A stretch of 64,000 nucleotides of DNA, from positions 186,001 to 250,000 of the forward strand of contig NZ_AYMJ01000015.1 of assembly GCF_000633255.1 (NCBI RefSeq), given 5' to 3'. The stretch's first letter is position 1, and each line of letters opens with the position of its first letter. Below the pieces are notes generated by a model. It saw nothing but the letters and a program-made list of their open reading frames with translations. It had not been told where the DNA came from and did no database searches. Made by a program: the position numbers and the translations under genes. This DNA is from Pseudomonas sp. H1h (GTDB lineage: Bacteria; Pseudomonadota; Gammaproteobacteria; Pseudomonadales; Pseudomonadaceae). This document shows, in pieces, positions 7,859 through 17,187 of the stretch.

Positions 7859-10150
7859 ATGAAGAAGCTGTGTTTGCTGGGTCTGTTCGTCAGCCTGGCC
7901 AGTCATCAAGTATTGGCCGCCACGACCCCAGTACCCCTGGAAAACAAGGACGCGTTCATCAGCAATCTGATGAAGCAAATGACCCTCGATGAAAAGATCG
8001 GCCAGTTGCGCCTGATCAGCATCGGCCCGGAAATGCCCCGCGAACTGATCCGCAAAGAGATCGCCGCCGGCAACATCGGCGGTACGTTCAACTCGATCAC
8101 CCGCCCGGAAAACCGTCCGATGCAGGACGCGGCGATGCGCAGCCGCCTGAAGATCCCGATGTTTTTTGCGTACGACGTGATCCACGGTCACCGTACGATT
8201 TTCCCGATTCCGCTGGCCCTGGCGTCGAGCTGGGACATGGACGCCATCGGCCAGTCCGGGCGCATTGCCGCCAAAGAGGCCGCCGCCGACAGCCTCGACA
8301 TCACTTTCGCGCCGATGGTCGACATTTCCCGCGACCCGCGCTGGGGCCGCAGCTCCGAGGGCTTCGGTGAGGACACCTACCTGACCTCGCGCATCGCCAA
8401 AGTGATGGTCAAGGCCTATCAGGGTGAGACCCCGAGCGCGCCAGACAGCATCATGGCCAGCGTCAAGCACTTCGCCCTGTATGGCGCGGTCGAGGGCGGT
8501 CGCGACTACAACGTCGTCGACATGAGCCCGGTCAAGATGTACCAGGACTACCTGCCACCGTACCGCGCGGCGATCGATGCCGGCGCCGGCGGGGTGATGG
8601 TGGCATTGAATTCGATCAACGGTATTCCGGCCACGGCCAACACCTGGCTGATGAACGATCTGCTGCGCAAGGACTGGGGCTTCAAGGGCCTGGCGGTCAG
8701 CGACCACGGTGCGATCTTCGAACTGATCAAGCACGGCGTCGCCGCCGACGGTCGCGAAGCGGCGAAGCTGGCGATCAAGGCCGGCATCGACATGAGCATG
8801 AACGACACCCTGTATGGCAAAGAGCTGCCGGGGCTGCTCAAGTCAGGCGAGATTGAACAGAAAGACATCGACAACGCGGTACGCGAAGTGCTCGCCGCCA
8901 AGTACGACATGGGCCTGTTCAAGGACCCGTACCTGCGCATCGGCAAGGCCGAGGATGATCCGGCCGACACCTACGCCGACAGCCGCCTGCACCGCGCCGA
9001 GGCCCGCGAAGTGGCGCGCCGCAGCCTGGTGCTGCTGAAGAACCAGGACGACACGCTGCCGCTGAAGAAAACCGCGAAAGTCGCGCTGGTCGGCCCGCTG
9101 GCCAAGGCCCCGATCGACATGATGGGCAGTTGGGCGGCGGCGGGTAAACCGGCGCAATCGGTCACTCTGTTTGATGGCATGAACTCGGTGATCGGCGACA
9201 AGGCGAACCTGATCTACGCCCGTGGCGCGAACATCACCAGCGACAAGAAGGTGCTCGATTACCTGAACTTCCTCAATTTCGACGCGCCGGAAGTGGTCGA
9301 TGACCCGCGCCCGGCCAACGTGCTGATCGACGAAGCGCTGAAAGCCGCCAAGGACGCCGATGTGATCGTTGCCGCCGTGGGCGAGTCCCGTGGCATGTCC
9401 CACGAATCGTCCAGCCGCACCGACCTGAACATCCCGGAAAACCAGCGCGAGCTGATCCGCGCGCTGAAAGCCACAGGCAAGCCACTGGTGCTGGTGCTGA
9501 TGAACGGCCGACCGCTGACCCTTCTCGAAGAGAACCAGTCGGCTGACGCGATTCTCGAAACCTGGTTCAGCGGCACCGAGGGCGGCAATGCCATCGCTGA
9601 CGTGCTGTTCGGCGACTACAACCCGTCGGGCAAACTGCCGGTGACCTTCCCGCGTTCCGTGGGCCAGATCCCGACCTACTACAACCACCTGAGCATCGGC
9701 CGGCCGTTCACGCCGGGCAAACCGGGCAACTACACCTCGCAGTATTTCGATGACACCACAGGTCCGCTGTTCCCGTTCGGCTATGGCCTGAGCTACACCC
9801 AATTCACCCTGAGCGACATGGCGCTGTCATCGACCACGCTGAACACCGCCGGCAAGCTCGACGCCAGTGTCACCCTGAAAAACACCGGCAAGCGCGACGG
9901 CGAAACCGTGGTGCAGCTGTACATTCAGGACGTCACCGGTTCAATGATCCGCCCGGTGAAAGAACTGAAGAACTTCCAGAAAATCATGCTCAAGGCCGGT
10001 GAACAGAAAGTCGTGCATTTCACCATCACCGAGGATGATCTGAAGTTCTACAACGCCCAGCTCAAGTACGCGGCGGAGCCTGGCAAGTTCAACGTGCAGA
10101 TCGGCCTGGATTCGCAGGACGTGACGCAGCAGAGCTTTGAATTGCTGTAA
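7859..10150 (+). CDS. bglX: periplasmic beta-glucosidase BglX (GH3)
   Basis: This is a 763-residue exported enzyme of about the same length as E. coli BglX. The signal peptide is MKKLCLLGLFVSLASHQVLA, cut before ATTPV. The GH3 N-terminal barrel carries KHFALYGAVEGGRDYN and the nucleophile motif GLAVSDHGA with Asp at about residue 282. The alpha/beta sandwich domain and a C-terminal fibronectin-like domain (about 650-763) follow. It hydrolyses beta-glucosides and cello-oligomers from the non-reducing end. The start at 7859 is chosen because the signal peptide begins there. The 250-bp leader holds no other gene. Confidence 0.95.
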   Translation: MKKLCLLGLFVSLASHQVLAATTPVPLENKDAFISNLMKQMTLDEKIGQLRLISIGPEMPRELIRKEIAAGNIGGTFNSITRPENRPMQDAAMRSRLKIPMFFAYDVIHGHRTIFPIPLALASSWDMDAIGQSGRIAAKEAAADSLDITFAPMVDISRDPRWGRSSEGFGEDTYLTSRIAKVMVKAYQGETPSAPDSIMASVKHFALYGAVEGGRDYNVVDMSPVKMYQDYLPPYRAAIDAGAGGVMVALNSINGIPATANTWLMNDLLRKDWGFKGLAVSDHGAIFELIKHGVAADGREAAKLAIKAGIDMSMNDTLYGKELPGLLKSGEIEQKDIDNAVREVLAAKYDMGLFKDPYLRIGKAEDDPADTYADSRLHRAEAREVARRSLVLLKNQDDTLPLKKTAKVALVGPLAKAPIDMMGSWAAAGKPAQSVTLFDGMNSVIGDKANLIYARGANITSDKKVLDYLNFLNFDAPEVVDDPRPANVLIDEALKAAKDADVIVAAVGESRGMSHESSSRTDLNIPENQRELIRALKATGKPLVLVLMNGRPLTLLEENQSADAILETWFSGTEGGNAIADVLFGDYNPSGKLPVTFPRSVGQIPTYYNHLSIGRPFTPGKPGNYTSQYFDDTTGPLFPFGYGLSYTQFTLSDMALSSTTLNTAGKLDASVTLKNTGKRDGETVVQLYIQDVTGSMIRPVKELKNFQKIMLKAGEQKVVHFTITEDDLKFYNAQLKYAAEPGKFNVQIGLDSQDVTQQSFELL

Positions 10151-10167
10151 CAAGCACCGCAATACCC

Positions 10168-10256
10168 TGTAGGAGTGAGCCTGCTCGCGATTGCGGTCAT
10201 TCAGCTGGATCAAAGCTGACTGACACACCGCATTCGGGAGCAAGCCCCCTCCCACA
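10168..10256. repeat. REP doublet, degenerate
   Basis: This is an inverted pair of REP cores between the convergent bglX and phospholipase D-like genes. The right copy is decayed (GGGAGCAAGCCCCCTCCCACA). Confidence 0.8.
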
Positions 10257-10287
10257 TTTGGATTTCAGTGTTTATTTGGCGGAGCGA

Positions 10288-11445
10288 CTAACCGCGTCTG
10301 TCGAGAATATTCACCACCACCCGATCCACCCATCCCCAAATCCGCTGCTTCACCCGTCGCCACAACGGTCGGCGCCGCCACTCTTCCAGACTCACCTGCT
10401 GACTCAGCCCGAAGTCCTTCTCGAAACTCTTCACCACCGCTGCCGTCAGTGACGGATCCAGTGCCTCCAGGTTCGCCTCCAGATTGAAGCGCAGATTCCA
10501 GTGATCGAAGTTGCACGAGCCGATGCTCACCCAGTCGTCCACCAACACCATTTTCAGGTGCAGGAAGCACGGCTGGTATTCGAAGATCTGCACCCCGGCC
10601 TTGAGCAGGCGCGGGTAGTAGCGATGGCCGGCGTATCGCACTGACGGGTGATCGGTGCGCGGCCCGGTCAGCAGCAACCGGACGTCAACACCATGGGCAG
10701 CGGCCTTGCGCAGCGAGCGGCGGATTTTCCAGGTGGGCAGGAAATACGGGGTGGCCATCCAGATGCGTTTCTGCCCGCTGTTCAAGGCGCGGAACAGCGA
10801 TTGCAGAATGTCGCGGTGCTGGCGCGCATCGGCGTACGCCACGCGGCCCATGCCCTCGCCCATGTCCGGCACCTTGGGCAAGCGTGGCAGGCCGACATGC
10901 GCCGAAGGCTTCCACGCCCGGCGATGGCGGTTGGCAATCCATTGGCGGTCGAACAGTATCTGCCAGTCGAGCACCAGCGGGCCGGTGATTTCCACCATCA
11001 CTTCATGCCACTCGCTGGTGTCCTGTTCCGGGGTCCAGAATTCATCGGTCACCCCGGTGCCGCCAACCACCGCCAGACGCTGATCGACCAGCAGCAGTTT
11101 GCGGTGATCGCGATAGAAATTGCCGACCCAGCGCCGCCAGTTCAGGCGATTGTAGAAACGCAGTTCGACCCCGGCTTTTTTCAGGCGCTGACGCAGGTGC
11201 AGGGTAAACGCGAGGCTGCCGTAATCATCGAACAGGCAGCGCACCCGCACACCGCGCTCGGCGGCCTGCACCAGCGCCTGGACCACGGCTTCGGCGCAGG
11301 CGCCCGCCTCCACCAGATACAGCTCCAGTTCGACCTGTTCTTCAGCCCGGGCAATTTCCACCAGCATGCGCGGGAAGAATTGCGGGCCGTCGATCATCAG
11401 TTCGAAACGGTTGCCGTCACGCCACGGGAACACCGCGCCACGCAT
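10288..11445 (-). CDS. phospholipase D-like protein, cardiolipin synthase B type
   Basis: This is a 385-residue protein with two complete HKD motifs: HRKLLLVD (His114) followed by VVGGTGV, and HLKMVLVD (about residue 310) followed by SIGSCNFD. The length and the lack of N-terminal membrane helices fit ClsB/YbhO-type cardiolipin synthases, which join two phosphatidyl groups; other PLD phosphodiesterases remain possible. Its start lies 1 bp after the stop of the YceI-like gene, so the two are co-transcribed. Confidence 0.88.
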   Translation of the reverse strand: MRGAVFPWRDGNRFELMIDGPQFFPRMLVEIARAEEQVELELYLVEAGACAEAVVQALVQAAERGVRVRCLFDDYGSLAFTLHLRQRLKKAGVELRFYNRLNWRRWVGNFYRDHRKLLLVDQRLAVVGGTGVTDEFWTPEQDTSEWHEVMVEITGPLVLDWQILFDRQWIANRHRRAWKPSAHVGLPRLPKVPDMGEGMGRVAYADARQHRDILQSLFRALNSGQKRIWMATPYFLPTWKIRRSLRKAAAHGVDVRLLLTGPRTDHPSVRYAGHRYYPRLLKAGVQIFEYQPCFLHLKMVLVDDWVSIGSCNFDHWNLRFNLEANLEALDPSLTAAVVKSFEKDFGLSQQVSLEEWRRRPLWRRVKQRIWGWVDRVVVNILDRRG

Positions 11446-11446
11446 G

Positions 11447-12037
11447 TCAGCGCGCCGTGAAGATCAGCACCGCACCCACCGGCACCGACAGACTGATGGC
11501 CGACAACCCGGCCAGGTTACGCAGGGTTTCCAGACCCGGCACCAGATCGAAATCCTCGGCGTTGATCACCAACGGTTCCAGGGTCACCACTTGAAAGCGT
11601 CGGTCATCGAGACGCGTCGCCAGCAACTCGGCCGGGTATTGGTGTTGTTTGCCGTGCAGATTCACGGTCAGCGGCAGACGCAATTCAAGCTGCGCGCCGG
11701 GGGCCAGATCGTTGATCGGGCGCAGGTCGATCTGGGTGCTGATGGTCGCTTCCGGAAATTGCTCGATCTGGAACAGCTCCTTGCGCATGCGCTCGTCACG
11801 CAGCGGGATACCGCTGTTGATCGAGTCCAGTTCGACTTCGACCTCGGCCCGACCGCTGGGGTCGACCTTGCCGTGCAGCACCAGAAAACGCTGCACTTCG
11901 GAAACGTGGGCATTCTTGGTGCTGACAAACGACAGCCGCGACGACTCGCCGTCCAAATACCAGTTGGCCTGCGCCGGCAACGCGGCGGCGGCCAATAGCA
12001 GACTGGCGAAGGCTGTAGAGAGGGGGCGGTTGAACAT
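11447..12037 (-). CDS. YceI family periplasmic protein
   Basis: This is a 196-residue protein with a signal peptide ending ALPAQA before NWYLDGE. It has the YceI beta-barrel pattern: SRLSFVSTKNAHVSEVQRF, then VELDSINSGIPLRDERMRKELFQIEQFPEATI. Family members bind polyisoprenoid-type lipids in a barrel. The gene is directly upstream of the PLD-like gene and may supply or sense lipid for it; this link is inference from the 1-bp spacing. Confidence 0.88.
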   Translation of the reverse strand: MFNRPLSTAFASLLLAAAALPAQANWYLDGESSRLSFVSTKNAHVSEVQRFLVLHGKVDPSGRAEVEVELDSINSGIPLRDERMRKELFQIEQFPEATISTQIDLRPINDLAPGAQLELRLPLTVNLHGKQHQYPAELLATRLDDRRFQVVTLEPLVINAEDFDLVPGLETLRNLAGLSAISLSVPVGAVLIFTAR

Positions 12038-12100
12038 TGAACACTCGCTGGGCGATAAACCTGCACGAACCTTAACCGCCCACCGAGTTATTGCAAGCCC

Positions 12101-12190
12101 TGTGGGAACGAGCCTGCTCGCGAACCCAATGCTCGTCGCACTGCAGGTATTGCGGCCAGCGCCGATTTCGCGAGCAGGCTCGCTGCCACA
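12101..12190. repeat. REP doublet
   Basis: This is an inverted pair (TGTGGGAACGAGCCTGCTCGCGAA and its partner) between the start of the YceI gene and the end of the small membrane-protein gene. Confidence 0.85.
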
Positions 12191-12205
12191 GAGGGATGGC
12201 GTAAC

Positions 12206-12511
12206 TCAGGGATTGAGCCGGCAGCCCTGCCGTTCGCTCAGCCACTGTGCACGGTTGCTGCGGCCCATGCCGCTGACGGTGATGGTCTTGCTCGCGCTGT
12301 CGTCGGTAAAGCTGCTGGTGGGCAGCCACTGTTTCACGTAGCCCCGGCAATACTGCGCTTCGTTGTTCATCACGTAGCGACACGAACAATATTCCTTCGC
12401 CGTGTAGGCACTGATGATGTCCGGAAACGCCCACAGGTTGTCCCGCTCGAGCCAGATCCAGCCGAGCAGCACGATCAACAGCAACAGCAGAATCCGCTTG
12501 AGCAGTTTCAT
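12206..12511 (-). CDS. small membrane-anchored protein of unknown function
   Basis: This is a 101-residue protein. The N-terminus has one hydrophobic helix (MKLLKRILLLLLIVLLGWIWL). The rest is likely periplasmic and carries four cysteines (YCSCRY, QYCRGY, GCRLNP) that could form disulfides. Its ATG overlaps the stop of the upstream serine hydrolase gene by 4 bp, which indicates translational coupling and a related role. I do not recognise the family. Confidence 0.75.
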   Translation of the reverse strand: MKLLKRILLLLLIVLLGWIWLERDNLWAFPDIISAYTAKEYCSCRYVMNNEAQYCRGYVKQWLPTSSFTDDSASKTITVSGMGRSNRAQWLSERQGCRLNP

Positions 12512-13587
12512 GGCTGCACCGCCTTGAGCACGCGCTTGAGCAGTTCGTTATGGCGGTAGCTGCCGTCGCGATCATCGGCATAACGCACGATCACCAGTTT
12601 CTCGCTGGGGATCACATACAGTGCCTGGCCCCAGTGGCCCAAAGCGGCGAAGGTGTCGGGGGGCGCGTCGGGCCACGGCGAGGCGGCGCTATCGGCCGGG
12701 CGATTGAGCCACCACTGACCACCGGGCACCGCCTCATCCTGATGCGCCTTGTAGCCGGCAAACGGTTCACGGTTGAAGGCCAGCCAAGCCTTGGGCAACA
12801 ACTGTCGATCATTCCAGCGCCCGTCGCGGGCCATCAGCAGTCCGACCCGCGCCAGATCACGGGCGGTGAGATAGGCATATGACGAGGCGACAAACGTGCC
12901 GCCGGCATCGGTTTCCCACACGGCGTGGCGAATGCCCAGCGGCTCGAACAGCGCCGTCCACGGATAGTCGGGATAACGCTGCGGGCCGACCATGTTTCTC
13001 AGCGCGGCGGCCAACAGATTGCTGTCGCCACTGGAATAACGGAACGCCTGCCCCGGTGGCGCGTAGGCGTCGCGATCGGCGGTGAACCCGGGCATGTCGC
13101 GATGCCCCCGGGTATAGAGCATCGCCACCACTGAGGACTTCAGCGGGGCGTATTCGTAGTCTTCCTGCCAGTCCAGGCCGGAAGCCCAGTGCAGCAGGTC
13201 GGCGACTGTGATGGCCGGATGTTTTTCCAGTGGCGGGTAGAACCTCACAGCTGGATCTTCGAGCCTGAACAAGCCTTCGCCATACGCCACGCCCAGCACC
13301 GTGGCCATCAGGCTTTTACTGATCGACCAGGTCAGGTGCGGGGTCTCGGCCCGGGTCGGGCCGGCGTAGCGTTCGTAGATGATCTGGCCGTCGCGGATGA
13401 TCAGCAGCGCGTCGGTGCGGATGCCTTTGCCGGTGGTGTCGTCGCGGGGTGGGAAGGCGTAACTCGCCAAAGCCTCTGCGGTTGGGTCACTGATCTTCGG
13501 GCCGGTCGGCCATTGCTCAGCAGGCCATGGTTCGGCGTGAACGGTGAAGCTGATCAGCAGCAGAAACAGAGGCAGGCCTTTGAACAT
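12508..13587 (-). CDS. serine hydrolase, class C beta-lactamase family
   Basis: This is a 359-residue secreted protein with signal peptide MFKGLPLFLLLISFTVHA. The SxxK motif TWSISKSLM (Ser88, Lys91) and a YSSGDSN motif match the active site of beta-lactamase class C and penicillin-binding-like hydrolases (6-aminohexanoate dimer hydrolase/EstB group). Substrates in this group include esters and peptides, and resistance to drugs cannot be assumed. It overlaps the small membrane-protein gene by 4 bp. Confidence 0.87.
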   Translation of the reverse strand: MFKGLPLFLLLISFTVHAEPWPAEQWPTGPKISDPTAEALASYAFPPRDDTTGKGIRTDALLIIRDGQIIYERYAGPTRAETPHLTWSISKSLMATVLGVAYGEGLFRLEDPAVRFYPPLEKHPAITVADLLHWASGLDWQEDYEYAPLKSSVVAMLYTRGHRDMPGFTADRDAYAPPGQAFRYSSGDSNLLAAALRNMVGPQRYPDYPWTALFEPLGIRHAVWETDAGGTFVASSYAYLTARDLARVGLLMARDGRWNDRQLLPKAWLAFNREPFAGYKAHQDEAVPGGQWWLNRPADSAASPWPDAPPDTFAALGHWGQALYVIPSEKLVIVRYADDRDGSYRHNELLKRVLKAVQP

Positions 13588-13660
13588 GGTGAGGGCTCTG
13601 GGAATGAACCTGCTCAGATTAGTCGGGGTTTATGACAGAGGTGCAGTGATTTTGCGGCCG

Positions 13661-13750
13661 CCTTCGCGAGCAGGCTCGCTCCCACAGTTGACCGAGCTCC
13701 TTCAGTAGGAATGCGATCAAACTGTGGGAGCGGGCTTGCTCGCGAAGGGG
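13661..13750. repeat. REP doublet
   Basis: This is an inverted pair of REP cores filling most of the gap between the serine hydrolase start and the acyl-CoA dehydrogenase-like stop. Confidence 0.88.
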
Positions 13751-13754
13751 CCCG

Positions 13755-14633
13755 TCAGCCCACCGCCAAAGCGTTGGCCAAGCGCTTGGCTCGTGCCCCC
13801 GCCGCCAACTGCATCACTGACTGATCACGCTGCCACATCGCCGCCCACTCGGGACTGCTATCGGCCATCGCCTGATCGACCTCGATTTTCAGCGCATCAA
13901 ACTGCGCAAACAACCCACCCAGCAACACATGCCCGAACGGATTGTCCGGCGGCTGGCGGCTCGCCTCCGCACACCCGGCCAATAGCGCCAGCAAGCGCAA
14001 TTGCAGGGTCTGCGACCAGCCACTGTCCTGGCCGACGCCATACAGCCACGCGGTCATGGCGCTCAACACATAGACATCTTCCAGGGTGCGAAACGGCTTC
14101 ACATAAGCATCCCAGCCATCCCCGGGGAGCAACTCGCACAGCGCGCCATCCAGATGCAGCCGACCGTGACTGATGTCCGGCATCAACGGCAGTGCCGGGA
14201 GTTTTTCCACACGCACGCCGGGTTCGCCGGGGTACACCACCGCCAGACTCAGGCGTGGTGACTCGCCGGGCTCCTCATGGCGCGCGGCGACGAGCAGCCA
14301 ATCCGCCGCATCCCCTGCGGTGACGAAATCTTTCTGCCCACTGAGGCGCAAATCAGTCAGGCGCGTCTGCATGTCCGCCGGGCGCAGGCTGCGCTGTTCG
14401 GTCGCACACAACGCGCCAAGACTTGGCGGTGCGCTCGGCCAGAGCATGCGCAATGCCGCCTGATAACCCACCAGAAATGCGAGCCCCGGCGTCGCCATTC
14501 GCCGCCCTCCCGCCACCGCGAGTTCGAACGGCGTCACGTTGCCCAATTGATGCAACAACATGGCGAAACCCTCCGCCAGATCAGCGACGGCGGGCAGGCG
14601 TTCACGGCTTTCGAGCAGGCTGGGCCAGGGCAT
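13755..14633 (-). CDS. acyl-CoA dehydrogenase-like protein (short)
   Basis: This is a 292-residue protein. RLTDLRLSGQKDFVTAGDAADWLLVAARHEE resembles the mid-beta domain of acyl-CoA dehydrogenases (usually L.G.K.fvt.a..AdwllV), and the helical C-terminus fits that fold. It is about 90-100 residues shorter than typical members, and no clear catalytic glutamate region or FAD-binding pair is visible, so it may be a diverged or non-catalytic form. The ATG at 14633 follows an AGGAG box. It is divergent from olsB. Confidence 0.65.
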   Translation of the reverse strand: MPWPSLLESRERLPAVADLAEGFAMLLHQLGNVTPFELAVAGGRRMATPGLAFLVGYQAALRMLWPSAPPSLGALCATEQRSLRPADMQTRLTDLRLSGQKDFVTAGDAADWLLVAARHEEPGESPRLSLAVVYPGEPGVRVEKLPALPLMPDISHGRLHLDGALCELLPGDGWDAYVKPFRTLEDVYVLSAMTAWLYGVGQDSGWSQTLQLRLLALLAGCAEASRQPPDNPFGHVLLGGLFAQFDALKIEVDQAMADSSPEWAAMWQRDQSVMQLAAGARAKRLANALAVG

Positions 14634-14785
14634 AGAGGCTCCTTGTGGGCTGTCATACAAGCATCACCAAACGTTCATGGCGATGACACCGGGGCTACAT
14701 AGCCTGACTTTGCACAACATGGCTGCATAAAGAAAGTCGATCGGCTGCAACCCACGACGGGTTCAAGGCCCGTACGGAGATTCAA

Positions 14786-15541
14786 ATGACTCAGATCGCC
14801 CGCATCAGCGACACCGGCAATGAACGCCGCCTGCAAGCCGAACGCCTGATCGGCGCCGAGGCCTTGCAGCAAGCCCAGGCCTTGCGTTTCAACGTGTTCA
14901 GCGGCGAATTCAACGCCAAGCTGAAAGGCGCGGAACTGGGTCTGGACATGGATGACTATGATGTTCACTGCAGCCACATCGGCGTGCGTGACTTGAACAC
15001 CGGGCGTCTGGTCGCCACCACCCGTTTGCTCGATCACACAGCTGCCAGCAGCCTGGGCAAGTTCTACAGCGAAGAAGAATTCAGCCTGCATGGCCTGGCG
15101 CACCTGCAAGGGCCGATCCTCGAAATCGGCCGCACCTGCGTCGACCCGGCCTATCGCAACGGCGGCACCATCGCCGTGCTCTGGGGCGAACTGGCCGAAG
15201 TCCTCAACCAGGGTGGCTACAGCTACCTGATGGGTTGCGCGAGCATTCCGATGCAAGACGGCGGCGTGCAGGCCCACGCGATCATGCAGCGCTTGCGTGA
15301 ACGCTATCTGTGCACCGAGCACCTGCGCGCCGAACCGAAAAATCCGCTGCCATCGCTGGATATCCCATCCAACGTGATCGCCGAAATGCCACCGCTGCTC
15401 AAGGCCTACATGCGTCTGGGCGCGAAGATCTGCGGCGAGCCGTGCTGGGACGAAGACTTCCAGGTCGCCGACGTGTTCATCCTGCTCAAGCGCGACGAAC
15501 TCTGCCCGCGTTACGCCAAGCACTTCAAGGCGGCGGTGTGA
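14786..15541 (+). CDS. olsB: L-ornithine N-alpha-acyltransferase OlsB
   Basis: This is a 251-residue GNAT-fold acyltransferase of the OlsB/hemolysin-like family. [13 protein letters not shown] near residues 38-50, the [11 protein letters not shown] strand and [17 protein letters not shown] are typical. It moves a 3-hydroxyacyl group from acyl carrier protein to ornithine, making lyso-ornithine lipid, the first step in phosphorus-free membrane lipid. Its TGA overlaps the olsA ATG by one base. A GGAGA box precedes the ATG. Confidence 0.9.
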   Translation: MTQIARISDTGNERRLQAERLIGAEALQQAQALRFNVFSGEFNAKLKGAELGLDMDDYDVHCSHIGVRDLNTGRLVATTRLLDHTAASSLGKFYSEEEFSLHGLAHLQGPILEIGRTCVDPAYRNGGTIAVLWGELAEVLNQGGYSYLMGCASIPMQDGGVQAHAIMQRLRERYLCTEHLRAEPKNPLPSLDIPSNVIAEMPPLLKAYMRLGAKICGEPCWDEDFQVADVFILLKRDELCPRYAKHFKAAV

Positions 15542-16332
15542 TGAGCCGGTTGCGGGTGTACGCGCGAATCGCGCGGGTGCTGGTGGTGGTGACGCTGGGC
15601 CTGACCATGGCCAGCGTCTTCGGCGTGTTCGAGCGTCTGGGCCTGGCCCACTCGATGCAGCGCCGGCAGCGCTGGTCGCGATTTTTCATGGCGCGCCTGA
15701 GCAATGCCCTGCCCTTTCGCGTGACCGTGCATGGCGAGTTGCCGAAGCAGCCGATGCTGTGGGTCAGCAATCATGTGTCATGGACCGACATACCGCTGCT
15801 GGGCATGCTCACGCCGCTGTCGTTTCTGTCCAAGGCCGAGGTGCGCACCTGGCCGGTGGCCGGTTGGCTGGCGGCCAAGGCTGGCAGTCTGTTCATCCGT
15901 CGCGGTTCGGGCGACAGCCAATTGATCCGCAAACAGATGACCCGCCACCTGCAAACCCGACATCCGCTGCTGATGTTCCCGGAAGGCACCACCACCGATG
16001 GCCGCTCGCTGCGCACCTTTCATGGTCGCCTGCTGTCGGCGGCGATTGATTCCGAGGTGATGCTGCAACCGGTGGCGATCCGTTATCTGCGCGATGGCGA
16101 CATCGATACCCTGGCGCCGTTCATTGGTGACGATGATCTTCTGTCGCACCTGATGCGCCTGTTCAGCAATGATTGCGGCGATGTCGAAGTGCATCTGCTC
16201 AAGCCGATTGCCTGTCAGGGCCGGGAGCGCGCGGCGCTGGCGTTTGAAGCGCAGCAGGCGGTGCAGAAGGCGTTGTTTGGCACGATCCCGGAGAAACAGA
16301 CAGCACCAATGCGCCCCGCTATTGCTGCCTGA
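15541..16332 (+). CDS. olsA: lyso-ornithine lipid O-acyltransferase OlsA
   Basis: This is a 263-residue PlsC-type acyltransferase. SNHVSWTD (about residue 77) is the NHx4D catalytic motif and FPEGTTTDG is the glycerolipid acyltransferase motif III. A hydrophobic N-terminal segment suggests inner-membrane attachment. It adds the second acyl chain to lyso-ornithine lipid and can act on lysophosphatidic acid in some species. The start is set by the one-base overlap with olsB. Confidence 0.9.
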   Translation: MSRLRVYARIARVLVVVTLGLTMASVFGVFERLGLAHSMQRRQRWSRFFMARLSNALPFRVTVHGELPKQPMLWVSNHVSWTDIPLLGMLTPLSFLSKAEVRTWPVAGWLAAKAGSLFIRRGSGDSQLIRKQMTRHLQTRHPLLMFPEGTTTDGRSLRTFHGRLLSAAIDSEVMLQPVAIRYLRDGDIDTLAPFIGDDDLLSHLMRLFSNDCGDVEVHLLKPIACQGRERAALAFEAQQAVQKALFGTIPEKQTAPMRPAIAA

Positions 16333-16344
16333 GCACTGATCCCC

Positions 16345-16434
16345 GGTGGGAGCGGGCTTGCTCGCGAAGGCGGTGTGTCATTCAACATTTTTGATGGATG
16401 ATCCAGCGCATTCGCGAGCAAGCCCGCTCCCACA
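16345..16434. repeat. REP doublet
   Basis: This is an inverted pair of near-perfect REP cores between the convergent olsA and acpH genes. Confidence 0.9.
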
Positions 16435-16439
16435 GGGGG

Positions 16440-17018
16440 TTACTGTGTTGCCGAGGTTTGTGCAAATTCTTGAAGTTGCGGGTAGAACAGGCGGAAGTCT
16501 TCGCTGAGCGGCTCATACAAGCGCCGCAACTCCTGCATCGCCCCCGCCAGTTCCTCGGGCCGGGTCAGGCGCCGGGAGATCCCGCGCAGTACCTGCTCCA
16601 GCACTTCGAACTGAAGATACGAACCCAGCCAGTCATTGGCGACCATGTGCGGTGCAATCTGCGCCAGGCGCTCGGGCAACTGCCGTTCACTCGACAGCAC
16701 CCGGTAAACGTCGGCCGTGAACTGCTCCAGCGGCTGATCGGCGTACAGCGTCCAGTCGCGCGCCAGGCAATGGTCAAAAAACACATCGAGGACGATCCCG
16801 GCGTAACGCCGACGAGTCTGCGAAAAGCGCCCGAGCGCGGTGTCCACCAACGGGTGGCGATCGGTGAACACATCAATGCGCCGGTGCAACTGAATCGCCG
16901 CCTCAATCTGCGGCGCAAACTGCCCCTGCAGCCGTCCTTTGACGAAATCGCCATACAGACTGCCGAGTAATTGCTCGGGGCGCTGGCCTCCGAGGTGCAA
17001 ATGTGCGAGATAGTTCAT
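16440..17018 (-). CDS. acpH: acyl carrier protein phosphodiesterase AcpH
   Basis: This is a 192-residue protein that starts MNYLAHLHL, the typical AcpH beginning. LHRRIDVFTDRHP and LDVFFDHCLARDW hold the metal-binding histidines and aspartates of this HD-like phosphodiesterase. It removes the 4'-phosphopantetheine arm from holo-acyl carrier protein. It is divergent from pyeR, sharing a 169-bp intergenic region. The position next to olsBA and pyeR matches the order I recall from P. aeruginosa. Confidence 0.9.
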   Translation of the reverse strand: MNYLAHLHLGGQRPEQLLGSLYGDFVKGRLQGQFAPQIEAAIQLHRRIDVFTDRHPLVDTALGRFSQTRRRYAGIVLDVFFDHCLARDWTLYADQPLEQFTADVYRVLSSERQLPERLAQIAPHMVANDWLGSYLQFEVLEQVLRGISRRLTRPEELAGAMQELRRLYEPLSEDFRLFYPQLQEFAQTSATQ

Positions 17019-17060
17019 GGGCGCAGCTTAGCACTGCGCGCTTTCATCGTTACACCACAC

Positions 17061-17166
17061 ATATCGTTATAACCCGATATACCGATTTATGCGGTCGTCA
17101 GATCAAATTCATATTGGTATATCGCGAAATACCGATTTAAAGTTCGCCTCATCGCGATATAGCGCT
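17061..17166 (+). promoter_or_regulatory. probable operator/promoter region of pyeR with repeated ATACCGATTTA
   Basis: An exact 11-bp direct repeat, ATACCGATTTA, occurs at 17079 and 17129, 50 bp apart. It lies among several ATATCG and CGATAT half-sites (ATATCGTTATAACCCGATAT at 17061, TATATCGCGAAATA at 17119, ATCGCGATAT at 17151). The block directly precedes the ArsR-family gene, so self-binding is likely. That use is inference. Confidence 0.55.
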
Positions 17167-17187
17167 ACACATCACGAGCACAAAGCC

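Noticed and set aside
7598..8734. 378-codon minus-strand ORF across the lemA-bglX gap
   Set aside because: It mostly overlaps the bglX coding strand, has no domain and has no ribosome binding site that I can see.
13755..14633. Calling the acyl-CoA dehydrogenase-like gene a pseudogene
   Set aside because: The frame is intact with a good AGGAG site. Only its shortness is odd, so a diverged gene is the safer call.
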